Assembly (NCBI GenBank): GCA_041166385.1
Contig: JBEEFW010000059.1
Coordinates: forward strand, 32,147-96,146
Length of the DNA stretch: 64,000 nt
DNA from: DASUCS01 sp041166385
Lineage (GTDB): Bacteria; Actinomycetota; Acidimicrobiia; Acidimicrobiales; JACDCH01
Reading direction: 5' to 3'
The first letter of the stretch is position 1. The number at the start of each line of letters is the position of its first letter. Made by a program: the position numbers and the translations under genes. The notes beneath the pieces were generated by a model. It did no database searches and had not been told where the DNA came from. It saw only the letters and a list, made by a program, of their open reading frames with translations. This document shows, piece after piece, positions 33,940 to 42,877 of the stretch.

Positions 33940-35771
33940 CACCAACCCCCGCTGCCGCCTCCGCCACCACCGCCTCCCCCTCCGCCGGAGAAGCCACCGC
34001 CCGAACCCGACGAGCTCGACGGCGGCGAGAACGCGGCTGCCGTCGCATCGGAGAACTCACTGGCGAACGAACCGATCGTGCCGATGCTGTCGAGGCGGCC
34101 CATGTTGGAGTAGCCGGCCACGCTGCCGACGACGTACCACGTCGCGAAGCCGCTGTTCGGTTCGGAGAACTGCGGGAAACGCACGCGTAGACCTTCGACG
34201 AGTTGCTGGGAAACACCGAGCGCAACGGCGTACACGAGATAGCGCTCGTACAAGATCAGGTCGCCGGTGTGGGCTTCGTCCGGCAGGCGCGAGAAGTCGC
34301 GGAGGAAGTGAGCCAGGCCGTCGACTTCCGCGAGCTTGCGGGCACCGGCCTGCGTGCGCTGACGGAGCAGCAACGACAACGGCACCAACACCACCGCGAC
34401 ACCGATCGCCAGCCAGCCCAGCATCGCTCCGGCAGCGACCGCCAGCACCCCCAGACCGCCGACGGCGACGATCGTGAAGAAGTGCAACAACCACTTCACG
34501 AGGTGACCCTGGTCGACATAGCCGCGCCGCGCGAAGTCGGCGTGAATCGAGCTCTTGAAGTCGTCGAGCCACGCGGCCGATGCCTTGGGCGTCGACTTCG
34601 CGTCAGCGACCAACTCGGACTGCGTGATCGTTCCGCCGTTCGGGAACAGGCGCCACAAGAGCTTCGACTCGTAGTCCGTCAGCGGCGCGTCCGCCTTCGG
34701 TGTGCGCGTGAAGCGGTAGTCGGTCTTGTCTCGATGGAGAACGGCGGTCTCCGAGTGCTCTTCTGCGATCGTGAGCCAGCCTCGCTGCGCGAGGTCGATG
34801 AGTGTCGCTGAGAACGCGTCGTTCGACACCGAGCCGAACGTCCGCACCGCTTGGCAGACCGCGGGCGGATCGTCGGGGATCTCGCGCCAGTACTCGCTGA
34901 TGTCGGGCGGCGGCGGAGGCTCCTTGCCCCACTTGAAGAAGATGCCGGTGAACGCGAGCAGGCCGAGCACCGCGAGCACAGGACCGGCGATGTTGCCCGC
35001 GGTCTCCAGGCGCGCTTCTCGGTCGAGCTGGTCGCGCAGCTCGGCCCTGCGCTCGTTGGCGGCGCCGGCCAGCTGCGCTTCCTTCTCGAGGATCGCCTGC
35101 TCGAGCGGTGGACCCGACGGCGCGACCGCGAAGTCGGATGCTGGTTCGAGCATCCGCACCTCCACCTTGGTGCCCTTCGGGTTGTCGTCCACGACCAGAT
35201 GCACATCGCGGCGGGGCGGATCCACCACTCCATTCAGTGCGCCGTGCACGAAGATCCGCACGCCGTCGCCAGTACCGGGCGTGTGGATCGTGACCTCGAC
35301 GTGATCCTGGCGAGGAGAGCCACCACCGAGGAACTGCCAGTAGAGGATGGCGACGTCCGGACTGACCGCAACCGCGTTGGTGACGCGGTAGCTGAGCTCG
35401 TACTCGTGGTGACCGGAGATCGTCACATCTGCCTCACCCCATTTCACGAACCCAGGGCGGGCGTCGGCGATCGGGACGGACTCGCCGCTCTCCGTGACGG
35501 TGATCGGTCCGATGTCGTACAGCGTGGAGCCGAGCGTGTCGTCGGCGCTGATGGGCGCCAAGTCGAGCTCGCGAATGCCCCCGTGGCAGCCGTCGTCGAA
35601 GTCGAACGACAGCGTTTCGACGACGTCCATCGAGCCGTCGGCATTCACCGTGGCCTCCGTGGACGTGGCGTTGTGCGCATCACCGCACGGCAGAGCGGAC
35701 GCGGGCTGCACGCCGAACACGAAGACGCACGCGACCGTCACGATGGCCGCGGCCGCGAGACGACGGATCAA
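33939..35771 (-). CDS. DUF2207-domain membrane protein with Gly-rich tail
   Basis: 610 residues from a TTG overlapping the SDR stop as TTGA; this start gives an ideal signal peptide (IRRLAAAAIVTVACVFVFG, cleavage after PASA). Outer DUF2207 domain (VNADGSMDVVETLSFDFDDG ... GIRELDL), a coiled-coil-like stretch near residue 240 (EKEAQLAGAANERRAELRDQLDREA), one helix, a soluble DUF2207 C-domain, a helix pair (HFFTIVAVGGLGVLAVAAGAMLGWLAIGVAVVLV), and a C-terminal Ser/Gly-rich tail of about 30 residues. Function of the family is unknown. Confidence 0.85.
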   Translation of the reverse strand: MIRRLAAAAIVTVACVFVFGVQPASALPCGDAHNATSTEATVNADGSMDVVETLSFDFDDGCHGGIRELDLAPISADDTLGSTLYDIGPITVTESGESVPIADARPGFVKWGEADVTISGHHEYELSYRVTNAVAVSPDVAILYWQFLGGGSPRQDHVEVTIHTPGTGDGVRIFVHGALNGVVDPPRRDVHLVVDDNPKGTKVEVRMLEPASDFAVAPSGPPLEQAILEKEAQLAGAANERRAELRDQLDREARLETAGNIAGPVLAVLGLLAFTGIFFKWGKEPPPPPDISEYWREIPDDPPAVCQAVRTFGSVSNDAFSATLIDLAQRGWLTIAEEHSETAVLHRDKTDYRFTRTPKADAPLTDYESKLLWRLFPNGGTITQSELVADAKSTPKASAAWLDDFKSSIHADFARRGYVDQGHLVKWLLHFFTIVAVGGLGVLAVAAGAMLGWLAIGVAVVLVPLSLLLRQRTQAGARKLAEVDGLAHFLRDFSRLPDEAHTGDLILYERYLVYAVALGVSQQLVEGLRVRFPQFSEPNSGFATWYVVGSVAGYSNMGRLDSIGTIGSFASEFSDATAAAFSPPSSSSGSGGGFSGGGGGGGGGGGSGGW

Positions 35772-36559
35772 GCGAGTCGCTCGCGGATCTTGGCCTGCAG
35801 GCGGCGCATACCGGTGATCCAACGATCAGGGTCGTCGGCCTTGCGCCGCACGTAATCGGCCACCTCCGGGTGCGGAAGGATCAGGAACGTCTCCGATTTG
35901 AGGCCTTGGACCACGGCTTCGGCGAGCTCCTCCGGCTCGATCGCTCCTTGCGCGAGCACGACCTCGGTCGACGGATCGCCGGGCGCGCTGAGGAGCATGT
36001 TCGTGCGCACGCCTTGCGGGCAGAGGCACGACACCTTGATGCCTTGATCGCCGTACGTGATCGCCAGCCATTCGGCCAAGCCGACGGCGGCGTGCTTCGT
36101 CGTCGTGTACGGCGCGTTGCCGATGTTGGTCAACAGGCCGGCGGCCGACGCGGTGTTGAGCAGGTAGCCCTCGCCTCTCGCGAGCATCGACGGCAGCACC
36201 GCCCGCGCCGCGTAGACGTGGGCCATCAGGTTGATCGCCCAGATGTCGTTCCACACCTCGTCGGCGGCTTCGATGCCTCCGCCTCCGCCGATACCGGCGT
36301 TCGAGCAGAACAGGTCGACAGGACCGAAGCGCTCCTCGGTGCGCTCGACCACGTTGACGATGTCGGCCTCGACGGCCACGTCGGCGGTGAGGCCCAGTGC
36401 TCGATCGCCCAACTCGTCGGCAACTGCTCGCACTGCGTCCGCGTCACGGTCGACAACGACCACACCGTGCGCGCCCTCCGCAACGAAGCGTCGACACAGC
36501 GCACGACCTATGCCGTTGCCACCACCGGTGACAACCGCAACCTTGTCAGCGAGTTCCAT
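35768..36559 (-). CDS. short-chain dehydrogenase/reductase
   Basis: 263 residues. Rossmann motif VTGGGNGIGRALCRRF, SNAGIGGGGG and catalytic YTTTKHA (Tyr-x3-Lys) with LNTASAAG Ser. The ending RRKADDPDRWITGMRRLQAKIRERLA is a frequent tail of actinobacterial SDRs. TAGGAG just upstream is a ribosome site; the LLM gene ends 9 bases before, so they share an operon. Substrate cannot be told. Confidence 0.88.
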   Translation of the reverse strand: MELADKVAVVTGGGNGIGRALCRRFVAEGAHGVVVVDRDADAVRAVADELGDRALGLTADVAVEADIVNVVERTEERFGPVDLFCSNAGIGGGGGIEAADEVWNDIWAINLMAHVYAARAVLPSMLARGEGYLLNTASAAGLLTNIGNAPYTTTKHAAVGLAEWLAITYGDQGIKVSCLCPQGVRTNMLLSAPGDPSTEVVLAQGAIEPEELAEAVVQGLKSETFLILPHPEVADYVRRKADDPDRWITGMRRLQAKIRERLA

Positions 36560-36568
36560 CGTCCACTC

Positions 36569-37552
36569 CTAGGAGATCGCAGCCGCGATCGTCGCCTCGG
36601 TCACCGCGCGACGATCAGGTCCCCACGGCATCGGCATGATGACGGGAACCTCGACGCCGGCATCGACGTAGGACTGCACCGCGGCGCGGACTGCCTTGTC
36701 GTCACCCATGATGTCAATCGCGTCGACGAACGCGTCGGACACGGCGGCGACGGCGCCGTCGCGATCGCCGGCGTCTTGCCGCTCCCTGATGGCGGCGATG
36801 TCGTCGCCGAAGCCGGCTCGTTCGAAATTGCGGGCGTACGAGTCGACGACTGCATACGACCACAGGTCACGGCGAGCAGCGTCGATACCGTCTTCGCGAT
36901 CACAGACACCGACATGCACGTACGCGTAGATCGTGGCGTCGCCGCCCTCGCGCACGCGTTTCACGGACCACGGCACGTGCGATGCCGGCACGTAGTTGAG
37001 CAACACGCCGTCGGCCACCTCGCCCGCCATCCGAAGCATCGCGGGATTCAGCGCGCCGACGATCACCTTCGGGCGCTTCTCGCCCAGGCGCACACCGAGC
37101 CGGAAGCGACTGCACTCGTAGAAGTCGCCCTTGAAGGTGACGCTCTCGCCGGAAAGGCACTCCTTCACGAGCGTCACGAACTCGCGGGTCTGGGCCACGG
37201 GCCGATCGCCGTACGGGGCGCCGTGCCACTTGCCGACGACGACCGGCGACGAGATCCCGACACCAAGGAAGATGTCGGCATCCGGATGGAGGGCCTGGAG
37301 CGTGGCTCCTGCCATCGCCACGACCATCGGGGTCCGCAACTGCAGCGCCACCACGCCCGTACCCAACCCGATGCCTGGAGCGGCCGCGCCGGCGGCCGCG
37401 AGCAGGCTGAAGGCCTCCGGACCTGTGGTCTCTGCGGTCCAGAACGAGGTGTAGCCGAGCTCCTGCGCCCGGGCCGCGATCTGCGGTGCCGCGGCCGCTC
37501 CGAGGGACATCAAGCTGGCGAATGTGACCCCCATGTCCGCCCCGACGACCAT
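36569..37552 (-). CDS. LLM-class (F420-type) oxidoreductase
   Basis: 327 residues. LGYTSFWTAETTGPEAFSLLAAAGAAAPGIGLGTGVVALQLRTPMVVAM, IFLGVGISSPVVVGKWHG and KVIVGALNPAMLRMAGEVADGVLLNYVP mark the luciferase-like barrel. ATG 37552 is favoured over ATG 37534 because a TAGGTT -10 lies 6 bases before it. It is first in an operon with SDR, DUF2207 and methyltransferase-glycosylase genes; the functions of the four do not obviously form one pathway. Confidence 0.88.
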   Translation of the reverse strand: MVVGADMGVTFASLMSLGAAAAPQIAARAQELGYTSFWTAETTGPEAFSLLAAAGAAAPGIGLGTGVVALQLRTPMVVAMAGATLQALHPDADIFLGVGISSPVVVGKWHGAPYGDRPVAQTREFVTLVKECLSGESVTFKGDFYECSRFRLGVRLGEKRPKVIVGALNPAMLRMAGEVADGVLLNYVPASHVPWSVKRVREGGDATIYAYVHVGVCDREDGIDAARRDLWSYAVVDSYARNFERAGFGDDIAAIRERQDAGDRDGAVAAVSDAFVDAIDIMGDDKAVRAAVQSYVDAGVEVPVIMPMPWGPDRRAVTEATIAAAIS

Positions 37553-37591
37553 TCCCCGAACCTAACCGGAACAGGAGGAAGCCCCGGAAGG

Positions 37592-37654
37592 TGAACCCCG
37601 TTCACAGAGCGAACACAAACGTGACGCTTGCGCGTCACAGGTCATGGGTATGGT
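37592..37654 (+). promoter_or_regulatory. promoter region with two dyads before the 60-residue gene
   Basis: GTGAAC-CCC-GTTCAC (about 37592-37606) and GTGACGC-TTGC-GCGTCAC (37621-37638) precede TATGGT (37649-37654), a likely -10. About 100 bases of leader follow before ATG 37758, in contrast with the leaderless genes around. The dyads could be operators. Confidence 0.4.
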
Positions 37655-37757
37655 GGACCCAACACCAGCCACCCACCTCTGACGAAATGCTCAAATTTCG
37701 ACCCAGATGTGACGATGAACACGGAAGAGGAGTCCAGCTCCCGGAGTTGGAGAGACG

Positions 37758-37940
37758 ATGACCGACACACGAGAACTCGATGTGATCACCGAAGCGTTGG
37801 CGATTATCGACCGCGGTTTGGGCGAAATGCTCCATCGGGAGCTCGTCTCGACGGACGAAGTCGCTGATCTTCTCCTCGACGTCCGAACCCGGCTCACGCA
37901 GGAAGAGCTGTCGCAAGAGGAACCCGCCGCCGCCAACTAG
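37758..37940 (+). CDS. 60-residue acidic hypothetical protein
   Basis: ATG 37758 with GGAG 5 bases upstream. Sequence TDTRELDVITEALAIIDRGLGEML ... EVADLLLDVRTRLTQEELSQEE is predicted to be all helical and acidic. No family recognised. It has its own promoter and long leader (previous entry) and ends 9 bases from the convergent wax ester synthase gene. Confidence 0.65.
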   Translation: MTDTRELDVITEALAIIDRGLGEMLHRELVSTDEVADLLLDVRTRLTQEELSQEEPAAAN

Positions 37941-37949
37941 CGGCAACCG

Positions 37950-39359
37950 TCAGCCGATGCTCAACAGCTCGGCGTAGGCATCCTCGAGGCACGTTCGCAA
38001 CAACGCTGGATCGTCGATCGCGGCCAGATCGATGTTGACGCCCATGTCGAGCCAGCCGCCCGACGACAGCACGGTGAGGTTGAACGCCGTTCCCCCCGTC
38101 GGTCCCATCGGGTAGTTGGCGAGGATCTTCGCTCCCGCGATGTACAGGTCGAACGGCGCACCGCGCACGTTCGACGTCGCGAAGTCCACCGTTTCCACTT
38201 GTTGGCGCGCGATGCGCACGAGCATCGATGTCGGCAGCACGTTGATCACACCGGCCAGCGCGCCGGCGAACTCGAGCGCACGCTCGTGTTTCGTTGCGGT
38301 GAGGCGATCGCGTATCGCGGTGAACTGATCGACCGCTCCGCCGTCGCTGACGGGTACGGACAGGCGTGCAGGCGCGAACGCGTTGCCACCCATCGAACGA
38401 TCACTGCGTGTCGACACCGGCATCGTGATGCGCAGCTCGTCGATCTCGGCCCCCTTGGAGCGGTGGTAGGCGCCAGCGGCCGCGGCCGCGCCGGCGACGA
38501 AGATGTCGTTCACGCTGCCGCCGAGGGCTTTGGCCGCGCGTTTGGTGTCGTCGAGCGGGATCCGCAGTACTTCGAACCGGCGGCGTAGCGAACGCTCGGT
38601 CCACAACGGCGAACGAGCATGGTCGGTCACCGACGCCTGGCGCACAAGCGATTGCGCGGCCGCGACGAGCTCGGCGCCCAGCGCGGGCACCTTGTCGGGA
38701 TGGCGAGCCAAGTCGGCCATGTTCGTGACGGCTCGTCGAGCGACGCCGAGCTGGCGGCGCAGGTTGTGCGCCGTGGTCTCGATCATCGTGCCCACAAGCG
38801 TGGATGGCTCTGACGGCACCGCGTCGTCTTCGACGGGTGGCTCGGCGCGTTCCTGGTCCTCGCGGCTGAAGTCGATGAACTCCGCCGACATGCGTACGCC
38901 GCCCTCACCGTCGGTGATCGTGTGGTGCAGCTTCTGAAACAGCGCAGCGCGCCCGCCGTCGAGGCCGTCGATGATCGTGAACTCCCACAGCGGACGCGTT
39001 CGTTCGAGTGGCTGCGCGGCGAGCGAGGCCGCGAGGTCGAACAGGGCACGATCGTTCGCCGGTTCCGGCAGCGCGATGTGGCGGATGTGGTAGGAGAGAT
39101 CGAAGGACTCGTCGTCCTGCCACAGCGGCGGAGCCAGTCGACCGAACGCCGGAACGACGCGTTGCTGCAGACGCGGCACGACGCGGACGGCGTGCTCCAT
39201 GGTCTTGTGAAGGCGTTCTACGTCCGGCAGTTGGTCGAGGATCGTGACGTTCGCGAACGTCGATGCGAGCGCGGGATCCTTCTCCAGGTTCCACATCAAC
39301 GCTTCGACGTCGCTCATGCGCCGGTCGCCGCGAACTGGGCGTGTCGTCTGATCGGCCAT
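37950..39359 (-). CDS. wax ester synthase/diacylglycerol acyltransferase (WS/DGAT)
   Basis: 469 residues. Active-site motif HHTITDG (HHxxxDG) at 145-151, N-terminal SDVEALMWNLEKDPALASTFANVTILD, MGGNAFAPARLSVPV and a C-terminal GPTGGTAFNLTVLSSGGWLDMGVNIDLAAIDDP block, all typical. These membrane-associated enzymes make triacylglycerol or wax ester from acyl-CoA. A TAGTCT -10 lies 7 bases before the ATG. Confidence 0.92.
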   Translation of the reverse strand: MADQTTRPVRGDRRMSDVEALMWNLEKDPALASTFANVTILDQLPDVERLHKTMEHAVRVVPRLQQRVVPAFGRLAPPLWQDDESFDLSYHIRHIALPEPANDRALFDLAASLAAQPLERTRPLWEFTIIDGLDGGRAALFQKLHHTITDGEGGVRMSAEFIDFSREDQERAEPPVEDDAVPSEPSTLVGTMIETTAHNLRRQLGVARRAVTNMADLARHPDKVPALGAELVAAAQSLVRQASVTDHARSPLWTERSLRRRFEVLRIPLDDTKRAAKALGGSVNDIFVAGAAAAAGAYHRSKGAEIDELRITMPVSTRSDRSMGGNAFAPARLSVPVSDGGAVDQFTAIRDRLTATKHERALEFAGALAGVINVLPTSMLVRIARQQVETVDFATSNVRGAPFDLYIAGAKILANYPMGPTGGTAFNLTVLSSGGWLDMGVNIDLAAIDDPALLRTCLEDAYAELLSIG

Positions 39360-39369
39360 GGCGTCGAGA

Positions 39370-40386
39370 CTACGGCCTGAACGAATCGACGACTTCGGCC
39401 CGCCAGGCCTTCAGAGCGGGATACATGTCAGCAGTGGAGTGGCCCAGGCGAACGACCAACAGGTCGAGTCCGGGGCACACCGTGATCGACTGTCCTTCAA
39501 ATCCACTCGCACGGAACGTTCCCATGTCGTCGTCAACTACCCACCAGTGCGCGCCGTAACCGCTGCCATCCTCGTCGACGGACCTCTGGCGACGCCCGTG
39601 ATCCACCCATCCCTCAGGCAGCAGTCGGTGCCCGTTCCAGACGCCGTCGCGGAGATACAGCAAACCGAAGCGAGCGAAGTCGCGCGCGGTCGCGTACACG
39701 TAGGACGATCCGATGAAGGTGCCTGACGGATCGGTCCGAGGGTCGGCGGACGTCATGCCGATCGGTTGAAAGAGGCGCTGGTGCACAAGGTCGACGAACT
39801 GCGCGTTGCCACCCGCCGCGCGGGCTGCGATCGCGGACACGATGTTGGACGTTCCCGATGAGTAGTTGAACCGGGTGTCGGGTGCGTCCCGCGGCGCGCG
39901 GGCCTCCGCGTACGCGGCCATGTCGTCCTTGCCGCTCCCGAACAGCATCTCGATCACGTCGGAGACACCGGCGTCGACGTAGTCCTCGGCGAAGTCGAGG
40001 CCGTCGCGCATCGTGAGCAGGTGTTCGAGCGTGATGGCTGAGCGAGGATCGTCAGGGTCGGCGTGCCACGCCGGTACGTCGGCGCTGGCGTCGAGCGACA
40101 ACCGTCCGTCGCCGACGAGGATCCCGATGGCGGCGTGGAGGATCGACTTGGCCATCGACCACGACAGCAGTTGCGTGGTCGGACCGACCGGTTCGGGCGC
40201 CCGGTCGAAGTGCGGGATCTCGCCGCCATAGCGCTCGACGAGCACTTGTCCTCGGTGGATCACCACCGCGGCGTACGTCGTGCCGTAGCGGTCGGCATCG
40301 CCGATCAGGACATCGACAAGCCCCTCGACGTTCGGCGATGCCGTGGCGGTGGGCCAGCCGTTCGGATCCGGCGTCGGCCACGGCAC
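39370..40386 (-). CDS. serine hydrolase, beta-lactamase class C family
   Basis: 338 residues from GTG 40386; a CTG at 40422 overlapping the upstream stop as CTGA would add 12 residues. Ser77-x-x-Lys80 (SMAK) and Tyr175 (NYSSG) are the catalytic set, followed by the HWWV segment before the C-terminal strand. No signal peptide. Such enzymes are esterases, peptidases or beta-lactamase relatives; the physiological substrate is unknown. It lies downstream of a DsbA-like gene. Confidence 0.85.
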   Translation of the reverse strand: MPWPTPDPNGWPTATASPNVEGLVDVLIGDADRYGTTYAAVVIHRGQVLVERYGGEIPHFDRAPEPVGPTTQLLSWSMAKSILHAAIGILVGDGRLSLDASADVPAWHADPDDPRSAITLEHLLTMRDGLDFAEDYVDAGVSDVIEMLFGSGKDDMAAYAEARAPRDAPDTRFNYSSGTSNIVSAIAARAAGGNAQFVDLVHQRLFQPIGMTSADPRTDPSGTFIGSSYVYATARDFARFGLLYLRDGVWNGHRLLPEGWVDHGRRQRSVDEDGSGYGAHWWVVDDDMGTFRASGFEGQSITVCPGLDLLVVRLGHSTADMYPALKAWRAEVVDSFRP

Positions 40387-40418
40387 CCCGTTGGGCTGAG
40401 CGGGCAGCGGGACGAGCG

Positions 40419-41027
40419 TCAGCGCTTGATGCCGGTGTGCTTGAACTCGTTGAGGTTCGGCCAGCCGTCGAGGAGTTCCACGACCCGCTCGACGGTGCGA
40501 CGCGAGGCGTCGGCATCGGTGCCCTGCGGAGAGCGATCCATCAATCGAACGAACACCGCCTCTTCACCGGAGATGAACGTGGGCACGCCCCACACGTTGT
40601 GATGCTCGACTGCCGCCTCGTGCTCGGTGCGCACCTGCTTGAGCACCGTTCCCTCCTCGATCGCGGCGAACACCTCGTCGCCATCGATGCCGTGTCGCAC
40701 GAGAACGTCGCGGACGACATCAGGTTCGTTCAGCTTCAGTGCGTGGTCGTGGCGGGCGGCGAAGAGGTCACGGTGCACCGCATAGAACTTCTCGGGGAAG
40801 CGATCGCGAACCACGACGCCGGCCTGCAATGCGAGGAGACCGGTGTCTTTCTCGGGCTCGTCCCAAACATCCGTGTCGCCTTCGCCGACGTGCACCTGAC
40901 CGAGGGAGAAGGGCACGAAGTGCACGTCCCAATCGGCGCCGCCCTCCAGCGCGGTGAGGAGGTGTTCGTGGGCATTGCGGGCGAAGGGGCAGCGATAGTC
41001 CCAGGTCACGGCGAACGACAGGCTCAT
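40419..41027 (-). CDS. DsbA-family thioredoxin-fold protein (FrnE/HCCA isomerase-like)
   Basis: 202 residues from ATG 41027. It starts LSFAVTWDYRCPFARNAHEHLL: the active site has a single Cys (CPFA), as in FrnE-like and 2-hydroxychromene-2-carboxylate isomerase-like branches rather than CxxC oxidases. GVPTFISGEEAVFVR is the cis-Pro loop. No signal peptide, so cytosolic. Function probably glutathione- or mycothiol-dependent (inference). Confidence 0.8.
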   Translation of the reverse strand: MSLSFAVTWDYRCPFARNAHEHLLTALEGGADWDVHFVPFSLGQVHVGEGDTDVWDEPEKDTGLLALQAGVVVRDRFPEKFYAVHRDLFAARHDHALKLNEPDVVRDVLVRHGIDGDEVFAAIEEGTVLKQVRTEHEAAVEHHNVWGVPTFISGEEAVFVRLMDRSPQGTDADASRRTVERVVELLDGWPNLNEFKHTGIKR

Positions 41028-41055
41028 GCGGGCTCCAACCCGGCCTGTCGCAGGA

Positions 41056-41613
41056 TCATTCCGGTTTCTGCCAGACCTTCCGGGCAATTCTCCCGATCAC
41101 GATGCCGGTAGCCGCACCGGCAACGACATCGGACGCGTGGTGGATCTTCACGTACGTTCGGCTCGACGCGACGAACGCCGCGGCGGCGTAGTACAGCGGC
41201 CACAGCGGATCGTCCTCGGCGAGCAGTGTGGCCGCCGCGAACGCTGCGCTCGCGTGCCCGCTCGGGAAGCTGCTGCTGCGCGGCCGGCGGAGCCGGTGCG
41301 GACGGGGTGCTTCCGACAGCCACTCCGGACGGCGCCGCCGGAAGAACGACTTCACGACGCCGTTGATCAACACCGACTCGGCCGCCAGCACCGCGGAGAG
41401 CCGAATGGCTTCATCAGCCTTGCGATCTGAGGTGACGCCGCGAGCCGCGCCGAGCAGATGCCAGATCAGCGAGAAGTCTCCGAGCTCCGACGCGGCATAG
41501 AAGAGCCGGTCGGCGGTCTTGTTGCCCCTCAGCGCGTCGAACGCGGTGTCGACCCGGTTGTCGAAATCGCGAACGAGCGTGACCAGATCAGTCAGCGAGT
41601 GCGGCGGCTGCAA
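41056..41613 (-). CDS. PAP2-family phosphatase
   Basis: About 185 residues from a TTG that overlaps the nuclease gene by 26 bases; no ATG or GTG is better placed. The three PAP2 motifs are intact: VKSFFRRRRPEW (K-x6-RP), PSGHASAAF and SRTYVKIHHASDV. PAP2 membrane enzymes remove phosphate from lipid phosphates such as phosphatidic acid or polyprenyl diphosphate. Hydrophobic helices are present around the motifs. Start is uncertain. Confidence 0.82.
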   Translation of the reverse strand: MQPPHSLTDLVTLVRDFDNRVDTAFDALRGNKTADRLFYAASELGDFSLIWHLLGAARGVTSDRKADEAIRLSAVLAAESVLINGVVKSFFRRRRPEWLSEAPRPHRLRRPRSSSFPSGHASAAFAAATLLAEDDPLWPLYYAAAAFVASSRTYVKIHHASDVVAGAATGIVIGRIARKVWQKPE

Positions 41614-42439
41614 GGTGCTCGAGAGTAGCGGCCGAGCGAATGGAGGCCGCGACGCGAACACCTTCGGCAATGTCGCCACCGAACGCGGGGCAGTACACGC
41701 GGAATGCGCAGTACTCACACAGCTTCGAGGGTTTGGGACGGAAGTCGTCGCGCGCGCACGCCCGCTCGACGGCCGACCAGATGGCGCCGACCTTGCGTTC
41801 GATCGCTCGGCTCGACTGCTCGGAGGGCGTCGTGCTGATCTCGAGCGGGTCGGCGAGGTACAGGAGCTTCACCCGAGCGGGACGGCGCCCGAAGTTGCGT
41901 TCACACAGCAACGCATAGAACTGCACGCCGTCGAGCCGGCCGTTCTCGAACCTCTCTGACGGCGCGCGCCCGGTCTTGTAGTCGACGACGACGAGCTCGC
42001 CGTTCTCGTCGAGCTCGAGACGATCGATGATGCCTCGCACCCGGACGCCACCGATCTCGGCGTCGAGCATGACCTCGATGCCGATCGGTCGGATGGTCGT
42101 CGGGTCCTCGAGCAGGAAGTACTGCCGGACGAGTCGCTCGGCGTCGTCGAGGAACGACGCTTCGTCGTCAGGACCGAGATGCAGGTCGAGGAAGTCGGGC
42201 TCGGTGCGCAGCGCGCCGAAGGCCAGGTCGAGGCACGTGAGCGCAGCGGCGATGGTGCGTTCCGCGGGCTCGAGGAGGAACAGCCGCTCGAGCGCGGCGT
42301 GGACCAGCGTGCCCTTGGTGGTCCACGGCGACGGGGGCTCGGGCAGGCGGTCGATCGTGGCGAACCGGAACGCGAGCGCGCAGCCGGTGAAGGCGGCGAC
42401 CTTCGACGGCGAGAGCGTGCGGGGCGGTTCCAACGGCAT
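41588..42439 (-). CDS. PD-(D/E)XK nuclease, Cas4/RecB-like with Fe-S cysteines
   Basis: 283 residues from ATG 42439. SPSKVAAFTGCALAF gives Cys20; CEYCAFRVYC gives Cys241, Cys244 and Cys250: the four-Cys Fe-S set of Cas4/AddB-like nucleases. Catalytic residues Asp139 (GIIDRLEL) and Asp153-x-Lys155 (VVDYKTG), then QFYALLC. A single-domain RecB-family exonuclease (DUF2800/Cas4-like). No CRISPR array or cas gene is nearby, so DNA repair is likelier than adaptation. Confidence 0.88.
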   Translation of the reverse strand: MPLEPPRTLSPSKVAAFTGCALAFRFATIDRLPEPPSPWTTKGTLVHAALERLFLLEPAERTIAAALTCLDLAFGALRTEPDFLDLHLGPDDEASFLDDAERLVRQYFLLEDPTTIRPIGIEVMLDAEIGGVRVRGIIDRLELDENGELVVVDYKTGRAPSERFENGRLDGVQFYALLCERNFGRRPARVKLLYLADPLEISTTPSEQSSRAIERKVGAIWSAVERACARDDFRPKPSKLCEYCAFRVYCPAFGGDIAEGVRVAASIRSAATLEHLAAAALAD

Positions 42440-42488
42440 GCCCCGAGTATGAACCCCCCCTGTGACACTCGCGGGGACCCACCTCGCG

Positions 42489-42536
42489 GAATCCAGTGCA
42501 CTACGACACATTTTTGTGTTGTAGTGCACTGGATTT
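42489..42536. repeat. 48-base hairpin, copy 3
   Basis: 22-base arms at 42489-42510 and 42515-42536, loop TTTT, 20 Watson-Crick and two G-T pairs. Left arm begins GAATCCAGTGCACTAC and ends GACACA. Unlike copies 1 and 2 it stands between divergent genes, 50 bases upstream of the nuclease start. Confidence 0.9.
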
Positions 42537-42877
42537 GGGAGTCCACCCCGGCGCGACGGGGACGTGAACGACGCAGCAAGGACGACCGACGTCGGGCGCG
42601 TCATGGTCGGCCGGTCCGCGAACTCTTGGCGCGCTTGGCGACCGGATGTGTCGCCATCGGCGCCAATACTCGTCGACCTCGAAGTCTTGGCGCGCTTGGC
42701 GACGTTCCATGTCGCTCTGGTACCACAAAGGCGCCTGGGCACGACCGCCCACCTCGACGGGCGCCGCCCGACGCCGTCTTCATCGCGCTGTTTCACCATC
42801 CTGACCAGCGCCGACCCCGACGAACCGGCCGCCGGCGACCCACACAAACCCGGGAATTGCCGCGGTACGGTGCCGGC
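42537..42877. other. 341-base stretch without a convincing gene; holds a direct repeat
   Basis: No coding frame here has a family signature. A perfect 19-base direct repeat, TCTTGGCGCGCTTGGCGAC, occurs at 42624-42642 and 42685-42703 (period 61), with weaker similarity on both sides. The last part holds the promoter of the SnoaL-like gene (TACGGT, 42866-42871). Confidence 0.6.

Noticed and set aside
41588..42439. Cas4 adaptation gene
   Set aside because: The four cysteines and PD-(D/E)XK core also occur in RecB-family repair nucleases, and no CRISPR-Cas genes are in the window.
42624..42703. Possible CRISPR array
   Set aside because: Only two repeats, no further spacing pattern, and no cas genes nearby. 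The Cas4-like gene alone is not evidence.
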